In this document: positions 9,143-18,409 of the stretch, piece after piece
Layout of the letters: each line of letters starts with the position of its first letter
Numbering within the stretch: the first letter of the stretch is position 1
Source of the DNA: Pseudomonas morbosilactucae
GTDB lineage: Bacteria; Pseudomonadota; Gammaproteobacteria; Pseudomonadales; Pseudomonadaceae
DNA: 55,757 nucleotides
Direction of reading: 5' to 3'
NCBI RefSeq assembly: GCF_023241715.1
Contig: NZ_JALQCW010000031.1
Coordinates: 1-55,757 of the forward strand
Notes under the pieces: model-generated
Databases searched by the model: none
What the model was told of the DNA's origin: nothing
The model's input: only the letters and a program-made list of their open reading frames with translations
Position numbers and translations under genes: made by a program

Positions 9143-9604
9143 ATGCGTGCAATCGGCAATTTTCTCTGGTTTATCCTCGGCGGCGTGTTTATGGGCCTGC
9201 TCTGGTGGCTCTATGGCCTGCTGGCGTTTATCAGCATCATCGGCATCCCTTGGGGCCGCGCCTGTTTTGTGATCGGCAGCTTCTCGTTCTTCCCGTTCGG
9301 CAAGGAGGCCATCAGCCGCAAAGAGTTGAATAACCGAGAGGACCTGGGCACCAGCGGCCTGGGCTTGATCGGCAACATCATCTGGTTCCTGGTGGCAGGC
9401 ATCTGGCTGGCCATCGGGCACCTGTGCTCGGCCCTGGCGTGCTTTATCACCATCATCGGCATCCCGTTCGGGATCCAGCACTTGAAGCTGGCCGGGATTG
9501 CCCTGGCGCCCATCGGCAAGACCGTGGTCAGCAAGGAAGTGGCTGCCGCTTCTCGTCGTTTCAACGCCGAGAGCGTGGCCCTGAAAGTGCGTCAACCGAA
9601 CTGA
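9143..9604 (+). CDS. yccF: YccF family inner-membrane protein
   Basis: 153 residues from ATG 9143 (MRAIGNFLWFILGG), 8 bases after AGGA. It has two copies of the YccF repeat, each a hydrophobic segment ending in IIGIPWG (about 33-39) or IIGIPFG (about 105-111), and 3-4 membrane segments in total. The domain is widespread in bacteria but its function is unknown. An intrinsic terminator follows immediately. Confidence 0.88.
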   Translation: MRAIGNFLWFILGGVFMGLLWWLYGLLAFISIIGIPWGRACFVIGSFSFFPFGKEAISRKELNNREDLGTSGLGLIGNIIWFLVAGIWLAIGHLCSALACFITIIGIPFGIQHLKLAGIALAPIGKTVVSKEVAAASRRFNAESVALKVRQPN

Positions 9605-9610
9605 CAGGCA

Positions 9611-9640
9611 TTAAAAAAGGCATCCTGGGATGCCTTTTTC
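9611..9640. terminator. Bidirectional intrinsic terminator after yccF
   Basis: AAAAAAGGCATC, loop CTGG, GATGCCTTTTT: the short GC stem is flanked by an A-run and a T-run, so it can end yccF transcripts on the plus strand and transcripts of the small membrane peptide on the minus strand. Confidence 0.85.
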
Positions 9641-9669
9641 AACGATAACGAAATTCAACGCATCAGCGG

Positions 9670-9759
9670 TCAGCCCAAAAGCGTCAGCATGACGATGGCG
9701 AACGCCGCCAATACCAGCAGCATCCCTGAGGCGTACATCACTAAACCTCGTCCCATCAT
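9670..9759 (-). CDS. 29-residue single-span membrane peptide
   Basis: Start ATG at 9759-9757 (a second ATG follows directly), stop TGA at 9672-9670. The peptide begins MMGRGLVMYAS and continues as one hydrophobic helix (GMLLVLAAFAIVMLTLLG). A strong GGGGAG lies 5 bases upstream of the start, and a terminator lies just downstream on the same strand. The short positively charged N-terminus followed by about 20 hydrophobic residues fits a small inner-membrane protein. I know of no function. The ribosome site, the TM helix and the terminator together are the evidence that it is expressed. Confidence 0.6.
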   Translation of the reverse strand: MMGRGLVMYASGMLLVLAAFAIVMLTLLG

Positions 9760-9854
9760 CTGTGCTCCCCAGTAACCCAACGTTGTTGCCGCGGCTCTCT
9801 GATGGAGCCTGCGGTCTGAGGCGCATAGTAACCGCGAGCGACATCATTTTGACA

Positions 9855-9876
9855 CGCCTCTCTTGAGGCGCTTTTT
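9855..9876 (+). terminator. Intrinsic terminator-like hairpin on the plus strand
   Basis: CGCCTC, loop TCTT, GAGGCG followed by CTTTTT. No plus-strand gene ends here: yccF already has its own terminator at 9611-9640, and the flanking genes read leftwards. It might end an unannotated RNA starting between about 9645 and 9850, or it could be a structure in the leader of the minus-strand peptide. Confidence 0.5.
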
Positions 9877-9975
9877 CATCTCCCGACAAATGGCAATGAA
9901 CGCCAATTTAACGTCGCCATTTTTCCAGCTGCCCGACCTCTTTGAACCGCTCGCCAGGCTGCTTCAGCACAGGGT

Positions 9976-9999
9976 CGAGCGCGGCTCACACCGCGCTCG
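9976..9999 (-). terminator. Hairpin at the 3' end of the terC-like gene
   Basis: CGAGCGCGG, loop CTCACA, CCGCGCTCG forms a 9-bp GC-only stem about 7 bases beyond the stop of the terC-like gene. It lacks a U-run, so it may protect the 3' end or act with Rho. Confidence 0.45.
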
Positions 10000-10005
10000 G
10001 GGCCA

Positions 10006-11592
10006 TCAAGGCAGCACGCTTTCCACACCCTGCACCGGCGCCAGCGGCGACAGCAGTACCCGGGTCACCCGTCGCTCCTCCACGGCCGCCACCTGCAGGC
10101 TCCAGCCTTGCCACTCCAGGCGGTCGCCCTTGACCGGCAAGCGGTCCAGCAGGCTCATCACCAAGCCGGCCAGGGTCTGGTAGTCCTCGGTGGCTTCGGC
10201 CTGGAAGCCGGTGCGCTGGCGGATCTGCGACAGGTTCAAGGCACCGCTGACCACAAAGCCGCCCTGCTCCTCGACAATGTCCGGCCCTTCGATTTCGCTG
10301 GCGTCGGGCAGCTCGCCGGCAATCGACTCCAGAATATCGGTCATGCTCAACACGCCGACAAAGTCGCCGAATTCGTTGATCACAAAGGCAATGTGGGTCG
10401 AGGCCTTACGCATCTGCTCCAGGGCGTTGAGGATCGAAAAACTGTCCAGCAGGTTGATCGCCTGACGCGCCAGGTGTTCCAGGTTCGGCTCGTTGCCGGC
10501 CAGGTATTCCTTGAGCAACTCCTTCTTGTGCACGAACCCCAGGGGTTCATCCACCGCACCGTCGCGAATCAGCGGCAGACGCGAGTAGGACGAATGCATC
10601 AGCTTGGTCCGGATCACTTCCGGGCTGTCGGCCAGGTCGATGTAATCCACATCGGCACGCACCGTCATCAGGGTGCGAATCGGCCGTTCGGCCAGTTGCA
10701 GCACACCGCTGATCATCACCCGCTCACGGCGGTCGAACAGCTCGGCGGTGTTTTCCTCACCGTTGTCCAGCAGGTCGGCAATCTCTTCGCCCACCTCCTC
10801 GGCGGCCAGCTTGCGCCCACCCAGCAAGCGCAGAACCGCATGGGCGGTGCGCTCACGCATAGGGCGCAGGCCCTGCATGGACTTCTTGCGCCGCGCACGG
10901 GCGACCTGGTTGAACAGCTCGATGAGGATCGAGAAGCCGATGGCCGCGTACAGGTAGCCTTTGGGGATATGGAAGCCCAGGCCTTCGGCGGTCAGGCTGA
11001 AGCCGATCATCATCAGGAAGCCCAGGCACAGCATGATCACCGTCGGGTGTTCGTTGACGAAGCGAGTCAGCGGCTTGCTGGCAACGATCATCACGCCAAT
11101 GGACACCACCACCGCAATCATCATCACCGACAGGTGCTCGACCATGCCCACCGCGGTAATCACCGCGTCCAGGGAGAACACCGCGTCCAGCACCACGATC
11201 TGCGCCACGATCGGCCAGAACATCGCGTAAGCGGCATTGCCGGTCCGTTGGCTGACGTGGCCTTCCAGGCGTTCATGCAATTCCATGGTGGCCTTGAACA
11301 ACAGGAACACACCGCCGAACAGCATGATCAGGTCACGGCCCGAGAAGCTCTTGTCGAACACCTCGAACAGCGGCTGGGTCAGGGTCACCATCCAGGAAAT
11401 ACTCGCCAACAGGCCCAGGCGCATCAGCAGCGCCAGGGACAGGCCGATCAGCCGCGCACGGTCACGCTGCTCCGGTGGCAGCTTGTCGGCCAGGATGGCG
11501 ATAAACACCAGGTTGTCGATGCCCAGCACCAGCTCCAGGACAATCAGGGTCAGAAGGCCAAGCCAGGCCGTGGGGTCTGCAATCCATTCCAT
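10006..11592 (-). CDS. TerC family membrane protein with CBS and CorC domains
   Basis: 528 residues. The N-terminal TerC domain (about 1-230) has around seven membrane segments with the conserved acidic [10 protein letters not shown] motif and a second [15 protein letters not shown] motif, which probably carry a metal ion. Then come a cytoplasmic CBS pair (about 300-430, with a [10 protein letters not shown] motif) and a CorC_HlyC transporter-associated domain (about 440-520). This is the architecture of E. coli YoaE/YegH. TerC relatives export or buffer Mn2+ and help metalate secreted proteins; the exact role here is inferred. It is divergent from poxB with a long leader. Confidence 0.88.
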   Translation of the reverse strand: MEWIADPTAWLGLLTLIVLELVLGIDNLVFIAILADKLPPEQRDRARLIGLSLALLMRLGLLASISWMVTLTQPLFEVFDKSFSGRDLIMLFGGVFLLFKATMELHERLEGHVSQRTGNAAYAMFWPIVAQIVVLDAVFSLDAVITAVGMVEHLSVMMIAVVVSIGVMIVASKPLTRFVNEHPTVIMLCLGFLMMIGFSLTAEGLGFHIPKGYLYAAIGFSILIELFNQVARARRKKSMQGLRPMRERTAHAVLRLLGGRKLAAEEVGEEIADLLDNGEENTAELFDRRERVMISGVLQLAERPIRTLMTVRADVDYIDLADSPEVIRTKLMHSSYSRLPLIRDGAVDEPLGFVHKKELLKEYLAGNEPNLEHLARQAINLLDSFSILNALEQMRKASTHIAFVINEFGDFVGVLSMTDILESIAGELPDASEIEGPDIVEEQGGFVVSGALNLSQIRQRTGFQAEATEDYQTLAGLVMSLLDRLPVKGDRLEWQGWSLQVAAVEERRVTRVLLSPLAPVQGVESVLP

Positions 11593-12063
11593 ATAAACGA
11601 CGCTATCTCTCTAGTGATTTCAGACGGCCAGGCACGACCAGGCGTAAACCCTGGGCGAACGGCGAACGATGGGGCAACGTTGCACGGCAAGCCCGGCAAG
11701 GGTGGGTGAGCGTCGAATGAAGGGTAGACCGGCTAGGCAGCCGAACCGCTGAGCGAGCGAAGGCCGCGAGGCGGATTGAGCGAGGTTAGAACGGTGCGCG
11801 CGCGAGTGGCGACAACTGGGAGGCTCCGAACGGGTGTTCATGCAAATCCTGAAAGAAAAAACGGACTTGGAGATTACAGGGGCGGGTCACATTTCCCCCA
11901 GCGGGAAATCATTTCAAAGTTTTAAGAACAGCCCCGGCGCTGCCTTCACCTCCATCCGCTGCTGCAACGCTGGGCGCCTGGCGACAATTAAACGGAATCA
12001 TCGGCCCGCGATGGCGGTCCTTTCTTCAGCGAACGACATCCCTTACCCCGGCTGGAGAACTCC
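11593..12063. other. Long divergent intergenic region between terC-like gene and poxB
   Basis: 471 bases hold the promoters of both divergent genes. The half next to the terC-like gene is GC-rich with many short repeats (GAGCGAG, GCGAACG), so the leader RNA may be structured. Some terC-type genes are under yybP-ykoY manganese riboswitches, but I could not recognise that consensus here. The poxB start is preceded by GGAGA. No ORF looks real. Confidence 0.4.
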
Positions 12064-13830
12064 ATGGCAACCACCACCCTTGCCCAGCAACTGGCGACCA
12101 CCCTTGAACAAGCCGGCGTCAAACGCATCTGGGGGCTGACCGGCGACAGCCTCAATGGCCTCACCGACGCGCTGCGCACCATGGACAGCATCCAGTGGAT
12201 GCACGTGCGCCACGAGGAAGTCGCGGCCTTTGCCGCCGGCGCCTATGCGGCCGCCACCGGCGAACTGGCGGTCTGCGCAGGCAGTTGCGGGCCGGGCAAC
12301 CTGCACCTGATCAATGGCCTGTTCGACTGCCAGCGCAACCATGTGCCGGTGTTGGCCATCGCCGCGCAGATTCCGTCCTCGGAAATCGGCCTCAACTACT
12401 TTCAAGAGACTCACCCCCAGGAGCTGTTCAAGGAGTGCAGCCACTTCGTCGAGCTGGTCAGCAACCCGGCGCAAATGCCCCAGGTGCTGCACCGAGCCAT
12501 GCGCAGTGCCCTGCTCAACCGCGGCGTGGCGGTGGTGGTGATCCCCGGGGACGTGGCCCTGCAAGAGGTCCCGAGCCCGCAAAAACCCTGGACGCCCCTG
12601 CGCACGCCACGCACCCTGCCCGCGCCCCCGGACCTCGACCGGCTGGTGGAGATCCTCAGCCAGAGCAAGGCCGTGACCCTGCTCTGCGGCAGTGGCTGCG
12701 CCGGCGCCCACGATCAGGTAGTGGCCCTGGCCGAGGCCCTGGGCGCTCCGGTGGTGCATGCCCTGCGCGGCAAAGAACATGTGGAATGGGACAACCCCTT
12801 CGACGTCGGCATGACCGGGCTGATCGGCTTCAGCTCGGGCTACCACGCCATGCTCAATTGCGACACCCTGGTGATGCTCGGCACCGACTTCCCCTATCGC
12901 CAGTTCTACCCCAGCGACGCCACCGTGGTGCAGATCGACCGCGACCCGCAGGCCCTCGGGCGCCGCGTGACCCTGGACCTGGGTATCGCCGCTGATGTCA
13001 GCGAAACCCTCGCCGCCCTGCTCCCGCGCCTGCCCTACAAGGCCGACCGAAGCTTCCTTGAAGAATCCCTGGCGCACTATGCCAAGGCCCGCCAGGGCCT
13101 GGACGAACTGGCCCAGCCCTCTCCCGCCAACCAACCAATCCATCCCCAGTACCTGACCCGTTTGCTCAGCGAACTGGCCGACGAGGACGCGATTTTCACC
13201 GCCGACGTCGGCACCCCCACGGTGTGGGCCGCGCGCTACTTGAAGATGAACGGCAAACGCCGCCTGCTTGGTTCGTTCAACCACGGTTCCATGGCCAACG
13301 CCATGCCCCAGGCCATGGGCGCCCAGGCGGCGTTTCCCGGGCGGCAGGTAATCTCGCTGTCGGGGGACGGCGGCTTCAGCATGTTGATGGGCGATTTCAT
13401 CTCCCTGGCCCAGCTCAAATTGCCGGTGAAGATCATCGTCTACGACAACGCGTCACTAGGGTTCGTGGCCATGGAAATGAAAGCCAGCGGCTACCTCGAC
13501 ACCGGCACCGACCTGCACAACCCGGACTTTGCCGCCATGGCCAACGCCATGGGCATTCTCGGCCTGCGGGTGGAGCAGTCCGAAGACCTTGAAGGCGCCC
13601 TGCGCACCGCGTTGGCCCATGACGGCCCGGTGTTGGTGGACGTGGTCACCGCCAAGCAGGAACTGGTGATGCCCCCGGCGATCAAGCTGGAACAGGCCAA
13701 GGGGTTCAGCCTGTACATGCTCAAGGCGGTCATGAGCGGGCGTGGCGACGAGGTCATCGAACTGGCGAAAACCAACTGGTTGAACGGTCGCCTGCTCGGC
13801 GCACTGGGCCTGGGCAAGGGCGATCGCTGA
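12064..13830 (+). CDS. poxB: Pyruvate dehydrogenase (quinone)/pyruvate oxidase
   Basis: 588 residues; ATG 12064 follows GGAGAACTCC. Domains are the ThDP pyrimidine-binding part (about 1-170, catalytic Glu in [15 protein letters not shown]), a central FAD-type domain (about 180-330) and the ThDP pyrophosphate-binding part (about 360-530) with [12 protein letters not shown] and a downstream VYDNAS metal motif. The C-terminal tail ([17 protein letters not shown]) matches the lipid-binding end of PoxB. It oxidatively decarboxylates pyruvate to acetate and CO2, passing electrons to ubiquinone at the inner membrane. It stands alone, with no operon partner. Confidence 0.9.
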   Translation: MATTTLAQQLATTLEQAGVKRIWGLTGDSLNGLTDALRTMDSIQWMHVRHEEVAAFAAGAYAAATGELAVCAGSCGPGNLHLINGLFDCQRNHVPVLAIAAQIPSSEIGLNYFQETHPQELFKECSHFVELVSNPAQMPQVLHRAMRSALLNRGVAVVVIPGDVALQEVPSPQKPWTPLRTPRTLPAPPDLDRLVEILSQSKAVTLLCGSGCAGAHDQVVALAEALGAPVVHALRGKEHVEWDNPFDVGMTGLIGFSSGYHAMLNCDTLVMLGTDFPYRQFYPSDATVVQIDRDPQALGRRVTLDLGIAADVSETLAALLPRLPYKADRSFLEESLAHYAKARQGLDELAQPSPANQPIHPQYLTRLLSELADEDAIFTADVGTPTVWAARYLKMNGKRRLLGSFNHGSMANAMPQAMGAQAAFPGRQVISLSGDGGFSMLMGDFISLAQLKLPVKIIVYDNASLGFVAMEMKASGYLDTGTDLHNPDFAAMANAMGILGLRVEQSEDLEGALRTALAHDGPVLVDVVTAKQELVMPPAIKLEQAKGFSLYMLKAVMSGRGDEVIELAKTNWLNGRLLGALGLGKGDR

Positions 13831-13899
13831 CAGCCCCCCGACGCTGGCCAGGCGAACACTGCGCGGGGCGTCATGGCCCCAGCCGCCAGCACCTGCGGT

Positions 13900-14436
13900 T
13901 CAAGGACGGTCCGCAGATCGCTCCCCGGCCAAACGTCGGCCTCCGGGCTGCGGCTCGGGGATCGCCAGGCGGCTGGTGGCCTTGACCTCCCGCAGCGCCA
14001 GGCTCGACTGAATGGACGCAATGCCCGGCTGGCGCCTGAGCACGTGCTCAATGAAGTCGCTGTAGCTGTCCAGGTCCTGGGCCAGCACCTGCAGCAGGTA
14101 GTCGGCGTCGCCGGTGATCTTGTGGCAGGCCTGCACCTCCGGCAGGCCCATGATCACCGTCTCGAAGTCATCCGGGGTCTGGTCGGAGTGCGTGGCAAAC
14201 CGCACCTGCACAAAGGCCATGATGTCCAGCCCGAGCAGACGCCGGTCCAGGTTGGCCTGGTAATCCTTGATCACCCCCTCTTCTTCCATGCGCTTGCGTC
14301 GACGCCAACAGGGCGTGAGGCTCAGGGACAGCCGCTCGCTCAATTCGGCGTTGGAAATACTCGCGTCCTGCTGCAACAGCGAGAGGATTGCCAGGTCGGT
14401 TTCGTCGAGCGCGACATGCCGAGTTGTTTTTCTCAT
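13900..14436 (-). CDS. Lrp/AsnC family transcriptional regulator
   Basis: 178 residues from ATG 14436 (MRKTTRHVALDETDLAIL); longer in-frame starts would cross the divergent promoter. The winged HTH is about 12-58 (ISNAELSERLSLSLTPCWRR) and the RAM effector domain about 70-150 (GLDIMAFVQVR, ACHKITGDADYLLQV). The C-terminal tail of about 20 residues is basic and Pro/Gly-rich, longer than usual. It is divergent from the acetylpolyamine amidohydrolase-ornithine cyclodeaminase-permease set, across an A+T-rich gap, and so is the likely regulator of that set. Confidence 0.9.
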   Translation of the reverse strand: MRKTTRHVALDETDLAILSLLQQDASISNAELSERLSLSLTPCWRRRKRMEEEGVIKDYQANLDRRLLGLDIMAFVQVRFATHSDQTPDDFETVIMGLPEVQACHKITGDADYLLQVLAQDLDSYSDFIEHVLRRQPGIASIQSSLALREVKATSRLAIPEPQPGGRRLAGERSADRP

Positions 14437-14560
14437 ATCAGGCCACCAAAAAGAAAAATATGACTCAAAAATCGCATTAAACACGAACAAAAAGCAAAGA
14501 TTTCGCAGCCATGCCGGAACAAAATATTTGCACCGGACAATAACAATGGATGCGATCAGC
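14437..14560. promoter_or_regulatory. A+T-rich divergent promoter region
   Basis: This gap of 124 bases is much richer in A+T than the genes beside it (AAAAAGAAAAATATGAC, AACAAAATATTTGCA). It separates the Lrp/AsnC gene from aphA, so it should contain both promoters and Lrp-type binding sites. Exact boxes are not assigned. Confidence 0.45.
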
Positions 14561-15589
14561 ATGCTTACCGTCTTCAGCGACTCCCACCGTTTGCACCATG
14601 GCACCGAATTGAAGGACGGGGTCCTAAAGCCCTCCTTCGAGCAGCCCAGCCGCGCCGATACGGTTCGCGACCGGGTCCGACATGTGGAGCTCGGCGAGAT
14701 CATCGCGCCCCGCCGCTTTGACCGCGCCTGCTATGTGGCCGCCCACAGCGAACGCTATGTGAGCTTCCTGGAAAGCGCCTGGGGCGAATGGCAAGCCACC
14801 GGGCGCAGCCATGACGCCCTGCCGCTGGTGTGGCCGGTGCGCGACCTGGCCAACCAGCAGGTGCCGGAGTTTATCGACGGCAAGCTCGGGTTCTTCGCCA
14901 TGGACGCCGGCTCGCCCATTACCGCCACCACCTGGGACGCGGTGCGCACCAGCGCCGACATCGCCCTCACCGGCCTGGCCCTGATCGACGAAGGCCAGGA
15001 CAGCGCCTTTGCCTTGTGCCGCCCGCCGGGCCATCACGCCGCACGGGAATACATGGGCGGTTATTGCTACCTGAACAACGCCGCCATCGCCGCGCAACAC
15101 GCCATCACTCAGGGCGCCAAGCGGGTCGCGGTGCTGGACGTGGACTTCCACCACGGCAACGGCACCCAGAACATTTTCTACGACCGCGACGATGTGCTGT
15201 TCGTCTCGCTGCACGGCGACCCGGCCGTGTCCTACCCCTACTACTCGGGCTTTGCCAGCGAACGCGGCAGCGGTGCCGGCGAAGGCTACAACCTGAACCT
15301 GCCACTGCCGAAAAACACCACCTGGCAGCACTACCGCGCAGCCCTGGTCCAGGCCTGCGCCCAACTGCGGGCGTACGCCCCGGAGTTGCTGGTGGTGTCC
15401 CTTGGGGTCGATACGTTCAAGGACGACCCCATCAGCCACTTCCTCCTGGAAAGCGAGGACTTCCTCGGCATGGGCCAAGTCATCGCCACGGTGGGTGCGC
15501 CCACGCTGTTCGTCATGGAAGGCGGCTACATGGTCGATGAAATCGGCATCAACGCCGTCAATGTGCTGCACGGCCACGCCCAGCGCTGA
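14561..15589 (+). CDS. aphA: Acetylpolyamine amidohydrolase (histone deacetylase family)
   Basis: 342 residues from ATG 14561 (MLTVFSDSHRLHHG); an in-frame ATG five codons upstream is possible. With the 14561 start, the active-site residues fall at His158-His159 (CRPPGHH), Asp195 and His197 (DVDFHHGNGTQ), Asp284 (LGVDTFKDDP) and Tyr323 (EGGY), which is the numbering I recall for the Mycoplana enzyme and supports this start. The enzyme removes acetyl groups from acetylated putrescine, cadaverine or related amines using zinc. It leads a likely operon with ornithine cyclodeaminase 58 bases downstream and an amino-acid permease, so the set may scavenge acylated amine compounds. Confidence 0.9.
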   Translation: MLTVFSDSHRLHHGTELKDGVLKPSFEQPSRADTVRDRVRHVELGEIIAPRRFDRACYVAAHSERYVSFLESAWGEWQATGRSHDALPLVWPVRDLANQQVPEFIDGKLGFFAMDAGSPITATTWDAVRTSADIALTGLALIDEGQDSAFALCRPPGHHAAREYMGGYCYLNNAAIAAQHAITQGAKRVAVLDVDFHHGNGTQNIFYDRDDVLFVSLHGDPAVSYPYYSGFASERGSGAGEGYNLNLPLPKNTTWQHYRAALVQACAQLRAYAPELLVVSLGVDTFKDDPISHFLLESEDFLGMGQVIATVGAPTLFVMEGGYMVDEIGINAVNVLHGHAQR

Positions 15590-15647
15590 CCCACCCGCGT
15601 CGCGCCCCTACGCGGCGTTCAACGCTCCGAACCCGAGGGAAAACCCC

Positions 15648-16703
15648 ATGACATTGTTCATCGATGTGGATCACGCCGCCGCCCTGTATTCGCGCCTGGG
15701 CATCGGCCGGGCCATCCGTGAAATGGCTCAGTACATTCACGCGGATTACCTGCGCTGGCAGGCGTTCGAAAAGTCCCCGCGCACCGCCAACCATTCGGCC
15801 ACCGGCGTCATCGAACTGATGCCCGCCGACGACGGCCAGCAATACGCGTTCAAGTACGTCAACGGCCACCCCGGCAACCCGGCCCGTCATCTGCTGACCG
15901 TCATGGCCTTTGGCGTACTGGCGGAGGTCGACAGCGGCTACCCGCTGCTGCTCAGCGAGCTGACCCTGACCACCGCCGTGCGCACGGCCGCGACTTCCGC
16001 CCTGGTGGCGCAGTCCCTGGCGCGCCAGGGGTCCAGCAGCATGGCGCTGATCGGCAACGGCGCGCAGAGCGAGTTCCAGGCCATCGCCTTCCACGAAATG
16101 CTCGGCATCAACGAGCTGCGAATCTTCGACATCGACGTCGAGGCGTCCCACAAGCTCAAGCACAACCTGCAAGCCTGGCCGGGCCTCAAGGTGCGCATCG
16201 CCGACTCGGTGGCCGACGCGGTCAAGGGCGCCGACATCGTGACCACGGTGACGGCAGACAAGGCCTACGCGACCATCCTCACCCCGGACCTGATCGAGCC
16301 CGGCATGCACCTCAACGCCGTGGGCGGTGATTGCCCAGGCAAGACCGAACTGCACGCCGACATCCTGCGCAACGCCCGGGTCATCGTCGAATTCGAGCCC
16401 CAGACCCGCATCGAAGGCGATATCCAGCAGTTGCCCGCCGATTTCCCAGTGACCGAGTACTTCCGCATCGCCCAGGGTCTGGAACCGGGCCGCCAAGACT
16501 CGGCCCAGGTCACGGTGTTCGACTCGGTGGGCTTTGCCCTGGAGGACTTCTCCTCCCTGCGCTACTTGCACGACCAGGCCCGTGCCCAGGCCATCGGCGA
16601 GTCGATCCACCTGGTGCCCACACCGACCAACATCAAAGACCTGTATCAACTGCTGCAAGCCAGCGCCACGGCAGTGCCAACGCGCCAGGTAGCCGCCGGC
16701 TGA
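15648..16703 (+). CDS. Ornithine cyclodeaminase
   Basis: 351 residues from ATG 15648, 9 bases after GAGG. Ornithine cyclodeaminase/mu-crystallin family: the substrate-binding part contains VNGHPGNP and TALTA-like LTLTTAVRTAATSAL, and the Rossmann part has IGNGAQSEFQ (GxGxxS/A) for NAD+ and later NAVGGDCPGKTEL with the catalytic Asp. The reaction is L-ornithine to L-proline plus ammonia. The GGDCPGKTE signature is typical of true ornithine cyclodeaminases rather than alanine dehydrogenase relatives. It lies between aphA and a CycA-like permease. Confidence 0.9.
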   Translation: MTLFIDVDHAAALYSRLGIGRAIREMAQYIHADYLRWQAFEKSPRTANHSATGVIELMPADDGQQYAFKYVNGHPGNPARHLLTVMAFGVLAEVDSGYPLLLSELTLTTAVRTAATSALVAQSLARQGSSSMALIGNGAQSEFQAIAFHEMLGINELRIFDIDVEASHKLKHNLQAWPGLKVRIADSVADAVKGADIVTTVTADKAYATILTPDLIEPGMHLNAVGGDCPGKTELHADILRNARVIVEFEPQTRIEGDIQQLPADFPVTEYFRIAQGLEPGRQDSAQVTVFDSVGFALEDFSSLRYLHDQARAQAIGESIHLVPTPTNIKDLYQLLQASATAVPTRQVAAG

Positions 16704-16710
16704 CGGCCCA

Positions 16711-16752
16711 GTCCATGAACAGGGCGGCGCGTTCCCGCCCGGGTTCATGGAC
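16711..16752 (+). other. Long hairpin between ornithine cyclodeaminase and permease genes
   Basis: GTCCATGAAC and GTTCATGGAC are perfect complements, with an inner GGGCGG/CCGCCC stem and a short loop. The structure is strong but has no U-run. It starts 8 bases after the ocd stop and could reduce read-through into the permease gene or stabilise the upstream transcript. Confidence 0.6.
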
Positions 16753-16863
16753 CAGGCCCCGCTCCACCTGACTGCCCCGATAAAAACCACCGGCAGCAGG
16801 CCCAACCACCACCGACCTTTTTCCTGCCAAAACTCGACAACTATAAAATCAAGAGGTTTTGAG

Positions 16864-18278
16864 ATGACTCCAGATACCCTCGGCGCCCCCGCGCGCCCAG
16901 CGTTGCAACGCACCCTGCATAACCGTCATATCCAGCTCATGGCCATGGGCGGCGCCATCGGCACCGGGCTGTTCATGGGCTCCGGCAAGATCATCGCCAT
17001 GTCCGGCACCTCGATCATCCTGATCTACATGATCATTGGCCTGTTCGTGTACCTGGTGATGCGCGCCATGGGCGAGCTGCTGCTGTCGAACCTGAACTTC
17101 AAGAGTTTTGCCGACTTCGCCGGCGCTTATCTAGGCCCGCGTGCGGCGTTCTTTCTCGGCTGGTCGTACTGGCTGAGCTGGAGCGTGGCAGTAGTGGGCG
17201 ATGCCGTGGTGGTGGGTGGGTTCTTCCAATACTGGTTCCCCGACGTGCCGGCCTGGATGCCCGCCATTGCCATGATGCTGACCCTGTTCGCGCTCAACGT
17301 GCTGACGGTGAAACTGTTCGGCGAAGTGGAGTTCTGGTTCGCCATCATCAAGATCATCGCCGTGGTCACCTTGATTGCCGTGAGCCTGGTGCTGATCGCC
17401 AGTTCCTTTGTCTCGCCCTCCGGCGTGACCGCCTCACTGAGCCACCTGCTGGACCGCCAAGCCGCCTTCCCCAATGGGCTACTAGGGTTCTTCGCCGGCT
17501 TCCAGATGGCGATCTTCTCCTTTGCCGGTACCGAGCTGATCGGCACCGCCGCCGCCGAAACCCGTGACCCGCACAAAACCCTGCCCAAGGCGATCAACGC
17601 TATCCCGCTACGCATCATCCTGTTCTACGTGCTGGCCCTGGCCTGCATCATCGCCGTGACCTCCTGGCAGCAGGTGTCCCCCAGCAAGAGCCCATTCGTC
17701 GAGCTGTTCCTGATTGCCGGCTTCCCGGCCGCCGCAGGCATCGTCAACTTCGTGGTGCTGACCTCCGCCGCCTCCTCGGCCAACAGCGGTGTCTTCTCGG
17801 CCAGCCGCATGCTGTTCGGCCTGGCGACCAGAACAACGCCCCGCGCCTGTTCAAGCGTCTGTCACGCCACAGTGTGCCGGTCATCAGCCTGGCCTTTACC
17901 ACCCTGCTGATGCTGCTCGGGGTCCTGCTGCTGTACATCGTGCCCGAGGTCATGACCGCCTTCACCATCGTCTCCACGGTGTCGGCGATCCTGGTGATCT
18001 TCACCTGGTCGACCATCCTCGCGTCGTACATCGCCTACCGCAAAAAGCACCCGGAACTGCATGCCCGTTCGCACTACAAAATGCCCGGTGGCGTGCCCGT
18101 GGCCTGGTTCTCCCTGGGCTTCCTGATGTTCGTCCTGGGGCTGCTGGCCCTGCGCCCGGATACCCGCCTGGCGCTGTGCGTGATGCCGGCCTGGTTTATC
18201 TGGCTGGCCATCGCCTACCAACTGACCGCCGGGCGTAAACGCAAGCCTGCCCCGGAAGTGGCGGCGCAATACCGCTAA
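16864..18278 (+). pseudogene. CycA-like amino acid permease, broken by a one-base deletion
   Basis: From ATG 16864 the frame encodes an amino acid-polyamine-organocation permease close to E. coli CycA (D-serine/D-alanine/glycine): RHIQLMAMGGAIGTGLFMGS, FVYLVMRAMGELLLSNL and SSANSGVFSASRMLFGLA are nearly the family text. After GLA (17818-17826) the frame runs into unrelated residues and stops at 17910. The next frame continues the family sequence from (D)QNNAPRLFKRLS to the stop at 18278. Inserting one G after 17826 (GCG-GAC) restores about 471 residues with 12 membrane helices. Either a real null mutation or a sequencing error; the rest looks fully conserved, which favours an error. It follows aphA and ocd. 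Confidence 0.85.
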
Positions 18279-18286
18279 CGCCAAAA

Positions 18287-18324
18287 CGCCTCGGGCGCGC
18301 CAGGGATAGGCACGGCCCGAGGCG
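18287..18324 (+). terminator. Hairpin after the permease gene
   Basis: CGCCTCGGGC (18287-18296) and GCCCGAGGCG (18315-18324) form a perfect 10-bp stem 8 bases after the permease stop. The 18-base loop and absence of a U-run make it an imperfect intrinsic terminator. Confidence 0.5.
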
Positions 18325-18409
18325 GATCAGCGCAGTAAAGAAACCATCGACAGCCAACCCAAGGTCTTGCTCTACTCCCGCCGCCATTGATGTAGCCAAG
18401 GAGAGGAAC

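Noticed and set aside
10108..11709. Plus-strand ORF of 533 codons
   Set aside because: Antisense to the terC-like gene; His/Gln-rich nonsense translation.
11593..12063. Possible manganese (yybP-ykoY) riboswitch upstream of the terC-like gene
   Set aside because: The long leader is suggestive, but I could not find the conserved core by eye; a covariance-model scan would decide.
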